A stretch of 64,000 nt of DNA from contig NZ_CP058529.1 of assembly GCF_013401515.1 (NCBI RefSeq), positions 3,348,001 through 3,412,000 on the forward strand. Direction: 5' to 3'. The notes under the pieces are model-generated. The model was not told the DNA's origin. It did not search any database and saw only the letters and a program-made list of their open reading frames with translations. Below, one piece after another: positions 42,030 through 53,978 of this stretch. Numbering within the stretch: the first letter of the stretch is position 1; every line of letters starts with the position of its first letter. This DNA is from Halorarum halophilum. Its GTDB lineage: Archaea; Halobacteriota; Halobacteria; Halobacteriales; Haloferacaceae. The position numbers and the translations under genes were made by a program.

Positions 42030-43061
42030 CTACGGGAGGACGGCCAGTCCGCGGGCGGTCCGGTCGGTGAACCGGTCGGGCCACTCGATGTCGATCGCGT
42101 TCCACGAATCGCCCCCGTCACCCGTCTGAAACAGCCCTTGGTTCGACAGGGCGTAGAACTCGTCCGGTTCGCCCCGTGCGAGCACCGGCCGCGTGACGCC
42201 CTCGCCGAGGGGGAGGCCGCGGCCGTCGAGTCGTTCCCAGTCCTTGTCGCCCTCGCGGCGGTACACGTAGGTCTCGGCGCGTTCGGCCGTGTGGGCCTGG
42301 TACGCGCCGCGCGCGGCGGAGACGAGGACGCGGTCCGGATCGCCGGTTCCGCCGGGCTCCGTCCGACTCTCCGAGTCGCTCCGCGCATCGACCGCGACGC
42401 TCCAGCAGTACGTCCGATCCAGCCCGGACTGCGGGTGCGCCCAGGTGTCGCCGCCGTCGTCGGTCTCGGCGTAGCCGTCGCCCGCCGCGACCCAGGCACG
42501 TCCGGGCGCGTGCGGGTGGGTGGCGAGCGAGTGGTTGTCGATGCGGGCGTCCGGAACCCGGTCCTCCCACGTCGCGCCGCCGTCGTGGGTCTGGACCAGC
42601 GCGCCGGCCTCGATGGCGACGTACCAGTGGTCGGGGTCCGTGGGGTCCGGTTCGAGCCAGCGGACGTGGTGGGTGTCCGGGCGCGGGGGGAACGACCAGT
42701 CGTCGCTCGACGGGAGGTCGACGAGGCCGTCGAGGTGTTCCCACGAGTCGCCGCCGTCGGTGGAGCGGTACACCCGCGACGGCTCCGTGCCGGCCCACAC
42801 CGTGCCGGGGTCGCGGTATGAGACCGCCGCGGCCATCACGGCGTCGTGGGGGAAGTCGTCGACGCGCTTGAACGTCCGCCCGCCGTCGGTCGAGCGGTGG
42901 AGGCCGGATTCGAAGGTGCCGACGAAGACCCGATCCGGGTCGTCGGGGTGGACGGCGACGCACTCCAGCGTGTGACCGTCGAGGGCCCTCGCGGTCGTCT
43001 CGCCCGCGTCGGGGTCGACCGTCAGGAAGCCGTTTCGGAGGGCGGCGTAGGCCGTGGTCAT
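42030..43061 (-). CDS. BNR/sialidase-type beta-propeller protein (343 aa)
   Basis: Asp-box (BNR) repeats recur along the length: HRSTDGGRTFKRV, YRSTDGGDSWEHL, VQTHDGGATWEDR, AETDDGGDTWAHP and FQTGDGGDSWNAI. These give a propeller like the photosystem stability or VPS10-type folds. There is no signal peptide, so it is probably cytoplasmic. The start is ATG 43061 (MTTAYAALRNGF). Active-site residues of sialidases are not present. Role unknown. Confidence 0.88.
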   Translation of the reverse strand: MTTAYAALRNGFLTVDPDAGETTARALDGHTLECVAVHPDDPDRVFVGTFESGLHRSTDGGRTFKRVDDFPHDAVMAAAVSYRDPGTVWAGTEPSRVYRSTDGGDSWEHLDGLVDLPSSDDWSFPPRPDTHHVRWLEPDPTDPDHWYVAIEAGALVQTHDGGATWEDRVPDARIDNHSLATHPHAPGRAWVAAGDGYAETDDGGDTWAHPQSGLDRTYCWSVAVDARSDSESRTEPGGTGDPDRVLVSAARGAYQAHTAERAETYVYRREGDKDWERLDGRGLPLGEGVTRPVLARGEPDEFYALSNQGLFQTGDGGDSWNAIDIEWPDRFTDRTARGLAVLP

Positions 43062-43116
43062 ACCGTAACGTGTGCGGGACAGTCACAAAAGCCTCGCGTC
43101 GGTTTCCTGTCGCCCA

Positions 43117-43521
43117 TCACGCCCGGGGCCGTGGGTCGTCGGCCCGTCGCCGGACGCCGACGACGTACGCGCCGGCGTACACGACCGCGAGGAACCCGAG
43201 ACGGACGGCCGGTTCGCCGAGACCGCCGCCCACCGCGAACCAGTCGAGGAGGAACGCGAGCGGCAGGCCCGCCGTGATCGCCAGCGCCATCGTCCAGAAG
43301 AACATCGCGCCCAGCGGGCCGACGGACCAGCGTTCGAGCCAGTGGAGCGCCGCGAGCGGGACGGCCGCGAGACCGGCGAGGGGGAACGCCGTCCCGCTCG
43401 CGACGGCGTGAGGTGCGAGGAGTTCGAGCGCACCCGTGGCGGGCGCGAGGGCGAGGAGGAACCAGCCGCCGAGGGCGTACGCCAGGTCGCCGAGGCGACG
43501 GGACGGTATCGGAGGGGACAC
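43117..43521 (-). CDS. Four-helix membrane protein downstream of uvrA (134 aa)
   Basis: Four hydrophobic segments are evident: about residues 14-36, 42-58, 66-94 and 108-122, joined by short loops with a charged C-terminal end (RRRADDPRPRA). GTG 43521 is the start. It begins 23 bases after the uvrA stop on the same strand and is probably on the same transcript, but a role in repair is not implied by the sequence. No family assigned. Confidence 0.7.
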   Translation of the reverse strand: MSPPIPSRRLGDLAYALGGWFLLALAPATGALELLAPHAVASGTAFPLAGLAAVPLAALHWLERWSVGPLGAMFFWTMALAITAGLPLAFLLDWFAVGGGLGEPAVRLGFLAVVYAGAYVVGVRRRADDPRPRA

Positions 43522-43544
43522 GGAAGCGGGGACGAGATCCGCCC

Positions 43545-46523
<2,979 letters not shown>

Positions 46524-46708
46524 TACCGCCCACCCCTCGTTCGCACCCGGTCTCTCATTACGACGAGGCAGGGCTCCGAGACACTTAACCGGCCCGTCCT
46601 CTCCTCGTGGAGCGTCTCGCTGTCGGAACCCCGTGACCGGCCGAATCCGCGTCCCGGGGCTCCCGGCGGAAAGATTCTTTACCATGGGTGTTCTTGTCAC
46701 GGTTGTCA

Positions 46709-46882
46709 ATGCCAGACACGAAACGTGGGCGCGAGCGTCAGGGCCGCAAGAAGCGCGAACAGCTGGAACGCCGTCTCAACCGGCGCGAGGTGGAGACGAT
46801 CGACGACGAGGACGAGCCGGAGTACCCGCCCACGGAACTGGAGGCCGACCTCCTCTCGGCCGACGCGGAAGCCGACGACTGA
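46709..46882 (+). CDS. Small charged haloarchaeal protein (57 aa)
   Basis: MPDTKRGRERQGRKKREQLE is strongly basic and helical; the second half (IDDEDEPEYPPTELEADLL) is strongly acidic. Such charge-split mini-proteins are common in haloarchaea and may bind nucleic acids or partners; nothing specific is seen. ATG 46709 starts close to a TATA-like AAAGATTCTTTACC run. It is divergent from uvrA and followed after 49 bases by the 46932 gene. Confidence 0.7.
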   Translation: MPDTKRGRERQGRKKREQLERRLNRREVETIDDEDEPEYPPTELEADLLSADAEADD

Positions 46883-46931
46883 CCGATCGGAACAACGGCC
46901 CTTTTTGTCCGCCGCCGCGAAGGTGGCGACG

Positions 46932-47348
46932 ATGCGGACCCACGCGAACTACGCCACCGTCTACGTCGGTGCGCAACTCTCCCCCGACGGCGTCCGCCTG
47001 GACCTCGACTGGGCCGACGCCGTCGGCGACGTCACCGACGAGTACGAGTTCGAAGTGCCGACGGACGAACCGAGCGACCCGTTCCTCGGCATCCAGGCGT
47101 TCGACGTCGGCGAGTACGGCCACGAGATCGTGCTCAACGGCGAGTCGCTCTCGGGGTTCGACATCCCGCCGAACGACGGCTGGCAATACTGGGCCGACTC
47201 CGTCACCGGGGTGTCGCTCGTCGAGGGGACGAACACGCTCGCGCTCGAACGGGACGGGGACACTGACGACGCGTTCGCCGTCGGGACCGTTCGAGTCCAC
47301 TGGAAGGAGCCCGCGACCGAGGGCTTCCGCGCCGCGGACGTCGAGTAG
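46932..47348 (+). CDS. Haloarchaeal conserved hypothetical protein (138 aa)
   Basis: Beta-rich soluble protein with the pattern NYATVYVGAQLSPDGVRLDL, then DEPSDPFLGIQAFDVGEYGH and GWQYWADSV, suggesting a jelly-roll or Ig-like fold with surface acidic residues. There is no signal sequence or catalytic motif. It starts at ATG 46932, and its preceding gap of 49 bases makes co-transcription with the 57-residue gene likely. Function unknown. Confidence 0.75.
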   Translation: MRTHANYATVYVGAQLSPDGVRLDLDWADAVGDVTDEYEFEVPTDEPSDPFLGIQAFDVGEYGHEIVLNGESLSGFDIPPNDGWQYWADSVTGVSLVEGTNTLALERDGDTDDAFAVGTVRVHWKEPATEGFRAADVE

Positions 47349-47467
47349 TACTTAAAGAACCGCTTCGCCCCCGGTTCGGGTGACGTCGCGGCCGATCGCG
47401 TGGTATCCGTTAGCACGGTTGGCGCCCCTCGTGTCTTCGATTCTCGGCAGTATTCGATCGACCAGTT

Positions 47468-47504
47468 CGAGGAACCTCGGTCAGTCGGTACCCAAGGTTT
47501 TATG
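47468..47504 (+). promoter_or_regulatory. Promoter of the thermosome gene
   Basis: The TATA box TTTTATG (47498-47504) is about 33 bases before ATG 47534, so the leader is short or absent. Just upstream, CGAGG-AA-CCTCG (47468-47479) is a short perfect inverted repeat. Haloarchaeal chaperonin genes are heat-inducible, and this dyad next to the TATA box is a candidate control site; that role is inference. Confidence 0.5.
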
Positions 47505-47533
47505 TAGAATCACAACCACACTCGCAGTTGACC

Positions 47534-49195
47534 ATGAGTCAGCGACGGATGCAGGGTCAGCCCATGATCATCATGGGTGAGGACTCCCAGCGCGTGAAGG
47601 ACAAGGACGCTCAGGAATACAACATCTCCGCGGCGCGCGCCGTCGCGGAGGCCGTGCGCTCGACGCTCGGCCCGAAAGGGATGGACAAGATGCTCGTCGA
47701 TTCGATGGGCGACGTCACCATCACGAACGACGGTGTCACCATCCTCACCACGATGGACATCGACAACCCGACGGCCGAGATGATCATCGAGGTCGCCGAG
47801 ACCCAGGAGGACGAGGCCGGCGACGGGACGACGACGGCCGTCGCCATCGCGGGCGAACTCCTCAAGAACGCCGAGGACCTCATCGACCAGGACATCCACC
47901 CGACGGCGATCACCTCGGGCTTCCACCTCGCGAGCGAACGCGCCCGAGCCGAGGTCGACGACCTCGCGGAGCGCGTCGACCCCGACGACGAGGAGCGCGT
48001 GAAGAAGGTCGCCGAGACCTCCATGACCGGCAAGGGCGCGGAGCTCGAGAAGGAGGTCCTCGCGGACCTCATCTACCGGGCGGTCAAGCAGGTCACCGTC
48101 GAGGCCGACGACGGGAGCAACGTCGTCGACATGGAGAACGTCGAGATCGAGACCCAGACCGGCCGCTCGGCCGGCGAGTCCCAGCTCCTCCAGGGCGCGG
48201 TCATCGACAAGGACCCGGTCCACGACGACATGCCGACGGCCGTCGACGACGCGAAGGTACTCCTGCTCAACGACCCCATCGAGGTCGAGGAGGCCGACGT
48301 CGACACCTCCGTCAACATCGAGTCCCCCGACCAGCTCCAGCAGTTCCTCGACCAGGAGGAGGACCAGCTCCGCGCGAAGGTCGAGGCCATCAAGCAGACC
48401 GGCGCGAACGTCGTCTTCTGCCAGAAGGGCATTGACGACATGGCCCAGCACTTCCTCGCGAAGGAGGGCATCCTCGCGGCCCGCCGCGTGAAGAAGTCCG
48501 ACCTCCAGTTCCTCCAGAACATCCTCGACGCGGCCATCGTCTCGGACGTCGAGGCCGCCACCGAGGCCGACCTGGGGTACGGTTCGGTCAGCCGCGACGA
48601 CGAGGACGAGCTGTTCTACGTCGAGGGCGGCGACGAGGCCCACGGCGTCACGCTCCTCCTGCGCGGCTCCACCGACCACGTCGTCGACGAGCTCGAGCGC
48701 GGCGTCCAGGACGCGCTCGACGTCGTCGCCACGACGGTCTCCGACGGCCGCGTGCTCCCCGGCGGCGGCGCCATCGAGGTCGAACTCGCCTCGCGGCTCC
48801 GCGACTTCGCCGACTCCGTCGAGGGTCGCGAGCAGCTCGCCGTCGAGGCGTTCGCCGACGCGCTGGAACTCGTCCCGCGCGTGCTCGCCGAGAACGCCGG
48901 GCTCGACTCCATCGACACGCTGGTCGACCTCCGGGCGGCCCACGAGGGCGGCGACGCCAACGCCGGGCTGAACGTGTTCTCGGGCGACATCGAGGACAGT
49001 TTCGAGGCCGGCGTCGTCGAGCCGGCCCACTCGAAGGAGCAGGCGCTTTCCAGCGCCACCGAGGCCGCGAACCTCGTGCTCAAGATCGACGACATCATCG
49101 CCGCGGGCGACCTCTCGACTGCGGGCGGCGACGACGAGGGCGGCGCCCCCGGCGGCGGTATGGGCGGCATGGGCGGCATGGGCGGCGCGATGTAA
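47534..49195 (+). CDS. ths: Thermosome subunit (group II chaperonin)
   Basis: ATP-driven protein-folding chaperonin. The nucleotide-binding GDGTTTAV is at residues 96-103. LGPKGMDKMLVDSMGDVTITNDG near residue 45 and the second ATP segment VLPGGGAIEVELASRLRDFAD are intact. The C-terminal tail has repeated GGM units (GGGMGGMGGMGGAM), as usual for haloarchaeal thermosomes. The start ATG 47534 is preceded by a good TATA box. 553 residues. Which paralogue it is cannot be told here. Confidence 0.95.
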   Translation: MSQRRMQGQPMIIMGEDSQRVKDKDAQEYNISAARAVAEAVRSTLGPKGMDKMLVDSMGDVTITNDGVTILTTMDIDNPTAEMIIEVAETQEDEAGDGTTTAVAIAGELLKNAEDLIDQDIHPTAITSGFHLASERARAEVDDLAERVDPDDEERVKKVAETSMTGKGAELEKEVLADLIYRAVKQVTVEADDGSNVVDMENVEIETQTGRSAGESQLLQGAVIDKDPVHDDMPTAVDDAKVLLLNDPIEVEEADVDTSVNIESPDQLQQFLDQEEDQLRAKVEAIKQTGANVVFCQKGIDDMAQHFLAKEGILAARRVKKSDLQFLQNILDAAIVSDVEAATEADLGYGSVSRDDEDELFYVEGGDEAHGVTLLLRGSTDHVVDELERGVQDALDVVATTVSDGRVLPGGGAIEVELASRLRDFADSVEGREQLAVEAFADALELVPRVLAENAGLDSIDTLVDLRAAHEGGDANAGLNVFSGDIEDSFEAGVVEPAHSKEQALSSATEAANLVLKIDDIIAAGDLSTAGGDDEGGAPGGGMGGMGGMGGAM

Positions 49196-49380
49196 GCGCC
49201 GGCCAGGCACGTTCACACCCGGACCGATTCCGTATCGTCCCACGACCGATCGCGATTCTTTCGACCGTCCGACCGAACACCGCCAGCGTCGGGTCGGGCT
49301 GCCGAGCACCGACGGAGCGCGTGGCATCGACAGCGCGGAGTTTCGGTGGGTACTAATCCCGGCGGGCAAATTTTGCGGTC

Positions 49381-50373
49381 ATGGAGACGCTGCTGCTCAA
49401 CAGCGCCGCGGTTCACGAGAACGCCGAGATGGCCGAACTCGTCCCAGCCATCGAGGAGGCGTTCGCCGCCTACGAGCGCGGGAACGCCCAGATGCCGCCG
49501 AAGTCCTACATCGACCTCCCCGCCTACAACGGCGACTTCCGGTCGATGCCCGCCTACCTCGACGCCGGGGACTGGGACGCGGCCGGCGTGAAGTGGGTGA
49601 ACGTCCACACCGACAACGAGGACGAGTACGACCTCCCGACGGTGATGGGGACGATGATCTACTCGGACCCGCGCAACGCCTTCCCGCTCGCCATCCTCGA
49701 CGGGACGGAACTCACGATGAAGCGCACCGGCGCCGCCGCCGCGGTCGCCACGGACCACCTCGCCGTCGAGGACGCCCGCTCGCTCGGCATCGTCGGCGCC
49801 GGCGTCCAGTCGTACACGCAACTGGAGGCCATCGCCACGGTCCGGGAGATCGAGGAGGTGGTCGTCTCGGACCTCGACGAGGAGCGCGTCGCGCGCTTCA
49901 TCGACACCTTCGAGGGGCGCTTCGACGTCCGCGCAGGCTCGATTGCCGACGCGGCGTCCTGCGACGTGCTCTCGACGGTGACGCCCGTCGAGTCCCCCAT
50001 CGTCCCACGCGACGCGGTCGGCGAGCACACCCACGTCAACGCGATGGGTGCGGACGCGGAGGGGAAGCACGAACTCGCCGACGACCTCCTGCTGGACGCG
50101 AAACTCGTGATCGACGACTACGCGCAGACGACCCACTCGGGCGAGATCAACGTCCCCTACGCCGCCGGCATCCTGACGGACGACGACATCTACGGCGAAC
50201 TCGGCGAGATCGTCGTCGGCGACAGGCAGGGTCGAACGGCGGCCGACGGCGTCACGGTCTTCGACTCGACGGGGCTCGCAATCCAGGACGTCGCTGCGGC
50301 CCACGTCGTGTACGAACACGCCGACGAGCGGGACAACGGCTACCCGTTCGACCTGCTCGGCCTCTCGGACTGA
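49381..50373 (+). CDS. Ornithine cyclodeaminase / mu-crystallin family protein
   Basis: NAD(P)-dependent member of the OCD family. Substrate residues K71 and K114 (ELTMKRTGAAAAVATDHLA) and the Rossmann loop LGIVGAGVQSYTQLEA (GAGVQS at 139-144) are present. The family includes ornithine cyclodeaminase, alanine dehydrogenase and ketimine reductases, and motifs do not separate them. 330 residues from ATG 49381. It stands alone; no arginine or proline genes are adjacent. Confidence 0.9.
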   Translation: METLLLNSAAVHENAEMAELVPAIEEAFAAYERGNAQMPPKSYIDLPAYNGDFRSMPAYLDAGDWDAAGVKWVNVHTDNEDEYDLPTVMGTMIYSDPRNAFPLAILDGTELTMKRTGAAAAVATDHLAVEDARSLGIVGAGVQSYTQLEAIATVREIEEVVVSDLDEERVARFIDTFEGRFDVRAGSIADAASCDVLSTVTPVESPIVPRDAVGEHTHVNAMGADAEGKHELADDLLLDAKLVIDDYAQTTHSGEINVPYAAGILTDDDIYGELGEIVVGDRQGRTAADGVTVFDSTGLAIQDVAAAHVVYEHADERDNGYPFDLLGLSD

Positions 50374-50411
50374 CCGGTTCGGTGTTCTTCCGGTTCGAGC
50401 ACCCGCGGTGA

Positions 50412-50630
50412 CTACTCCTCGCTCGGGACGACGGCGTCGAGCACCTTCCCGACCAGCCAGACGACGATCAGGAACGGGAGCAGCGGCACCAGAAGGACGA
50501 CGAGGCCCAGGAAGAGACTCCAGCCGATGAGGTTCATCTCCACGTCCTCGCGCCCCCTGTACCCGGGGGTCACCGTTCGGTAGGCCTTCCGGACGAGGCT
50601 CGGGTCCTCGGACTCCGCGGAGTCACTCAT
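50412..50630 (-). CDS. Single-pass membrane protein, DUF7535-like (72 aa)
   Basis: An N-terminal acidic stretch (SDSAESEDPSLVRKAYRTVTP) is followed by one long hydrophobic segment at about residues 34-68 (SLFLGLVVLLVPLLPFLIVVWLVGKVLDAVV). It has the look of a small haloarchaeal membrane family of unknown role. ATG 50630. It is convergent with the OCD gene. Confidence 0.68.
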   Translation of the reverse strand: MSDSAESEDPSLVRKAYRTVTPGYRGREDVEMNLIGWSLFLGLVVLLVPLLPFLIVVWLVGKVLDAVVPSEE

Positions 50631-50801
50631 GTCCCGATAGTGGGTTTACTGGGCGAAAAAGGCTCTGTGGGGTCGCGTGGGCTTCGTGGGTGTGGCGATC
50701 GCTCGCTCTCGACTCGTTCGCCCCTCGCGAGCCTGTACTCGCCCCACGGAAGGGCCCACAGCCCACGGATCACACAGTACGGGCCGGCGAATCCGGCCGT
50801 C

Positions 50802-51056
50802 CTATCCCAGTTCTGCCACGAGGAGTCCGATCAGCAGGCCGGCGATCGCACCGACGGACGCCCAGAGGAGGGGGTTCCCGTCCGAGACGAACACCACGCC
50901 GACGGCCACCCCTGCGCCCGCTCCGAGCGCACCGATCTCCCCGGCCCGGTCGTCGGAGTCGATCTTCAGTATCCCCCCGCACTCACACGGCGAACTGAAC
51001 TCCGTGCTCCGACCTAAACGTGCCACTGCTGGACGCGGCTCGATCTGCGGTCCCAC
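50802..51056 (-). CDS. Small CxCGG membrane protein (84 aa)
   Basis: A short N-terminal part with CECGGILKID (one CxC pair) is followed by two hydrophobic segments (IGALGAGAGVAVGVVFV and PLLWASVGAIAGLLIGLLVAEL). The pattern is that of a membrane protein with a metal-binding or structural CxC. The start is GTG 51056 or GTG 51026 (MARLGRSTEF); the shorter one is equally possible. It is divergent from leuS. No function. Confidence 0.55.
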   Translation of the reverse strand: MGPQIEPRPAVARLGRSTEFSSPCECGGILKIDSDDRAGEIGALGAGAGVAVGVVFVSDGNPLLWASVGAIAGLLIGLLVAELG

Positions 51057-51122
51057 CGACGTCGGTTACACAGTTCGATGGAAAGGGATATGGGCGGAAG
51101 CCGCCGTTCGTACGACAAGAGA

Positions 51123-53873
51123 ATGTCCGAGGAGGGATACGACCACGCCGCGGTCGAGCGACGCTGGCAGGCGGCGTGGGACGACGCCGACGCGTACCGG
51201 ACGCCCGACGAGGTGACGGACCCCACCTACGTGCTGGGGATGTACCCGTACCCGTCCGGACTGCTCCACATGGGCCACGTCCGCAACTACACTATCACCG
51301 ACGCCTACGCCCGGTTCCGCCGGATGCGCGGCGACGACGTGCTCCACCCGATGGGGTGGGACGCGTTCGGCCTGCCCGCCGAGAACGCCGCCAAGGAGCG
51401 CGACACGAACCCCCGCGACTGGACGTTCGACTGCATCGAGACGATGAAGGGGCAGATGGAGTCGATGGGGTTCGGCTACGACTGGGACCGCGAGGTCACC
51501 ACCTGCACGCCGGAGTACTACCGCTGGAACCAGTGGCTGTTCCGGGAGTTCCACGACCGGGAGCTGGTCGAGCGTGAGGCCGCCGAGGTCAACTGGTGTC
51601 CCACCTGCGAGACCGTGCTGGCCGACGAGCAGGTCGAGGGCGGGGATAGTTCCGAAGGCCCCGGGGCGCACGGCAACTGCTGGCGTTGCGGCACGACCGT
51701 CGAGCGCCGCGAACTGGAGCAGTGGTTCCTGCGGATCACCGAGTACGCCGACGAACTGAACGGGTACATCGACGACCTGGACGGCTGGCCCGACAGCGTC
51801 CGGCAGATGCAGCGCAACTGGATCGGCCGGCAGGAGGGCTCGCGCGTCTCCTTCGAGATCGGCGAGGCGCAAGGCGCCTCGAACGGACGCGGGGAGCGGA
51901 GCGAGCCGCGGGAGTACGGACCGGTCGAGGCGTTCACGACCCGGCTGGACACGATCTTCGGCGCGACGTTCTTCGCGCTGGCGCCCGACCACCCCGTCTC
52001 CGAGGCGGTCGCCGCCGAGGACGACGAGGTACGGCGGTTCGTCGAGGAGGAGGCCGACCCAGAGGGCGACGAGCCGAACGGCGTTCGGACCGACCTGACG
52101 GCCACCAACCCGGCCACGGGCGAGGAGGTCCCCGTCTTCGTCGCCGACTTCGTCCTCTCGGACGTGGGGACGGGCGCGCTGATGGGCGTCCCGGGCCACG
52201 ACGACCGCGACCACGCGTTCGCCTCGAAGATGGGCGTCGACATCGTCCCCGTCGTCGCGCCCGAACCGGGGGGCGACTCCGACGGGGGAGACGGCGAGGC
52301 GCCGTCCGAACCCGACGTGAGCGAGTCCGCCTTCACCGACGACGGCGTCCTGGTGAACAGCGGCGAGTACAGCGGGCTGTCCTCGGCCGAAGCGCGGGAG
52401 GAACTGACGGCCGATATCGACTCGGCCGAGTTCCACACGCAGTACCGCCTGCGCGACTGGGGCATCTCCCGACAGCGCTACTGGGGGACGCCCATCCCGG
52501 TCGTCCACTGCGACGACTGCGGGCCCGTGCTGGTCCCCGAGGACGACCTGCCGGTCGAACTGCCGGAGTTCATCAACACGACCGGGAACCCGCTCGACGC
52601 CGCCGAAGAGTGGAAGCACGTCGACTGCCCGGAGTGCGGCGGCGACGCCGTCCGCGAGACGGACACGATGGACACGTTCGTCGACTCCTCGTGGTACTTC
52701 CTGCGGTACGTCTCGCCGGACCTGGAAGCGGCGCCGTTCGACGTGGACCGGGCGAACGACTGGATGCCCGTCGACCAGTACGTCGGCGGCATCGAGCACG
52801 CCGTGATGCACCTGCTGTACTCGCGGTTCGTCACGAAGGTCGTCGCTGACATGGACATGCTGGAGCACCGCGAGCCGTTCGAGAACCTGCTGGCCCAGGG
52901 GATGGTCCAGCTGGAGGGCGAGAAGATGTCCAAGTCGAAGGGGAACGTCGTCTCCCCTCAGCGCATCGTCGAGGAGTACGGCGCCGACACGGCCCGGCTG
53001 TTCATGATGCAGGCCGCCCAGCCCGAGCGCGCGTTCGACTGGTCCGAGGAGGGCGTCCGCTCGACGTACCGCTTCCTGACACGGCTGAAGCGGCTGGTCG
53101 GCGAGTTTGACCCCGAGGCGGCGGAGGGCGAGTTTGGCCCGATCGCGTCCTACGTCGAAAGCGAGACGGACGCGACGGTGTCGGCGGCGACCGCCGACTA
53201 CGACGACCTGACGTTCAACACCTCGCTGCGGGAGACGCAGGAATTGGTCGGCACGCTGCGGGGCTACCGTGACCACGTCGAGGCGGTGCACGCCGACACC
53301 TTCCGCCGTGGGCTGGTGACGGCAGTGAAGCTACTCTCGCCGGTCGCGCCGCACGTGGCGGAGGAACTGTACGACGAACTGGGGCGCGAGGGCGGCGACA
53401 GCTTCGTCCTCGACGCCGACTGGCCAGAACCCGAGGGTGACGTGTCCGGGGCGGACGAGCGCCGCCGCCTGGTGGAGAACACCCGCGAGGACGTGCGCCA
53501 GATCGTCGACGTGGCTAGCATCGAGGACCCCGAGCGCATCGACGTCGTGGTCGCGCCCGAGTGGAAGCATCGCGCGCTGGAGATCGCCCTCGAGAGCGAC
53601 GCGCCGAACCTCATCTCCGAGCTGATGCAGGAGGACGACATCCGCGAGAGGGGCGACGCGGCGGCCGCCTACGGCCAGGACCTGCAGAACGAGCGCGAGG
53701 CGCTCCGACCGGCGCTGTCGCCCGACCGCGAACACGGGGCGCTGGAGGAGGCGGCGTGGCTCGTCGAGCGCGAGTTCGACGCGCCCGTTCGCGTCCTGCG
53801 GGCGGAGGAGGCGGACGACGACGTGGCGCGGAAGGCGGAGCCGGGACGGCCAGCCATCGACATCGCCGAGTAA
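51123..53873 (+). CDS. leuS: Leucyl-tRNA synthetase, bacterial type
   Basis: Charges tRNA-Leu. HMGH is at residues 49-52 within YPYPSGLLHMGHVRNY and KMSKS at 601-605. The zinc pair NWCPTCETVLADEQV is followed by NCWRCGTTVERREL, and LPAENAA is present. These motifs follow the bacterial LeuRS pattern, not the archaeal/eukaryotic one. The editing (CP1) domain around residues 230-420 carries an acidic insert (PEPGGDSDGGDGEAPSEPD), and another short insert at about 256-266 (GASNGRGERSEP) is halophile-specific. ATG 51123 (MSEEGYDHAAVERRW) is preferred to ATG 51078. 916 residues. Confidence 0.94.
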   Translation: MSEEGYDHAAVERRWQAAWDDADAYRTPDEVTDPTYVLGMYPYPSGLLHMGHVRNYTITDAYARFRRMRGDDVLHPMGWDAFGLPAENAAKERDTNPRDWTFDCIETMKGQMESMGFGYDWDREVTTCTPEYYRWNQWLFREFHDRELVEREAAEVNWCPTCETVLADEQVEGGDSSEGPGAHGNCWRCGTTVERRELEQWFLRITEYADELNGYIDDLDGWPDSVRQMQRNWIGRQEGSRVSFEIGEAQGASNGRGERSEPREYGPVEAFTTRLDTIFGATFFALAPDHPVSEAVAAEDDEVRRFVEEEADPEGDEPNGVRTDLTATNPATGEEVPVFVADFVLSDVGTGALMGVPGHDDRDHAFASKMGVDIVPVVAPEPGGDSDGGDGEAPSEPDVSESAFTDDGVLVNSGEYSGLSSAEAREELTADIDSAEFHTQYRLRDWGISRQRYWGTPIPVVHCDDCGPVLVPEDDLPVELPEFINTTGNPLDAAEEWKHVDCPECGGDAVRETDTMDTFVDSSWYFLRYVSPDLEAAPFDVDRANDWMPVDQYVGGIEHAVMHLLYSRFVTKVVADMDMLEHREPFENLLAQGMVQLEGEKMSKSKGNVVSPQRIVEEYGADTARLFMMQAAQPERAFDWSEEGVRSTYRFLTRLKRLVGEFDPEAAEGEFGPIASYVESETDATVSAATADYDDLTFNTSLRETQELVGTLRGYRDHVEAVHADTFRRGLVTAVKLLSPVAPHVAEELYDELGREGGDSFVLDADWPEPEGDVSGADERRRLVENTREDVRQIVDVASIEDPERIDVVVAPEWKHRALEIALESDAPNLISELMQEDDIRERGDAAAAYGQDLQNEREALRPALSPDREHGALEEAAWLVEREFDAPVRVLRAEEADDDVARKAEPGRPAIDIAE

Positions 53874-53978
53874 CGTCCCCGTCCGCGGGGATTCTATGAT
53901 GCAGGCGTGAGTGACGGATACGAAAAAACGGGGCTATTGGGAGGCCGACGACGGGGTTGGATTCGGTGGCGACCCCGA

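Noticed and set aside
49141-49195. GGM repeats at the end of the thermosome as a novel repeat
   Set aside because: A normal feature of group II chaperonin tails.
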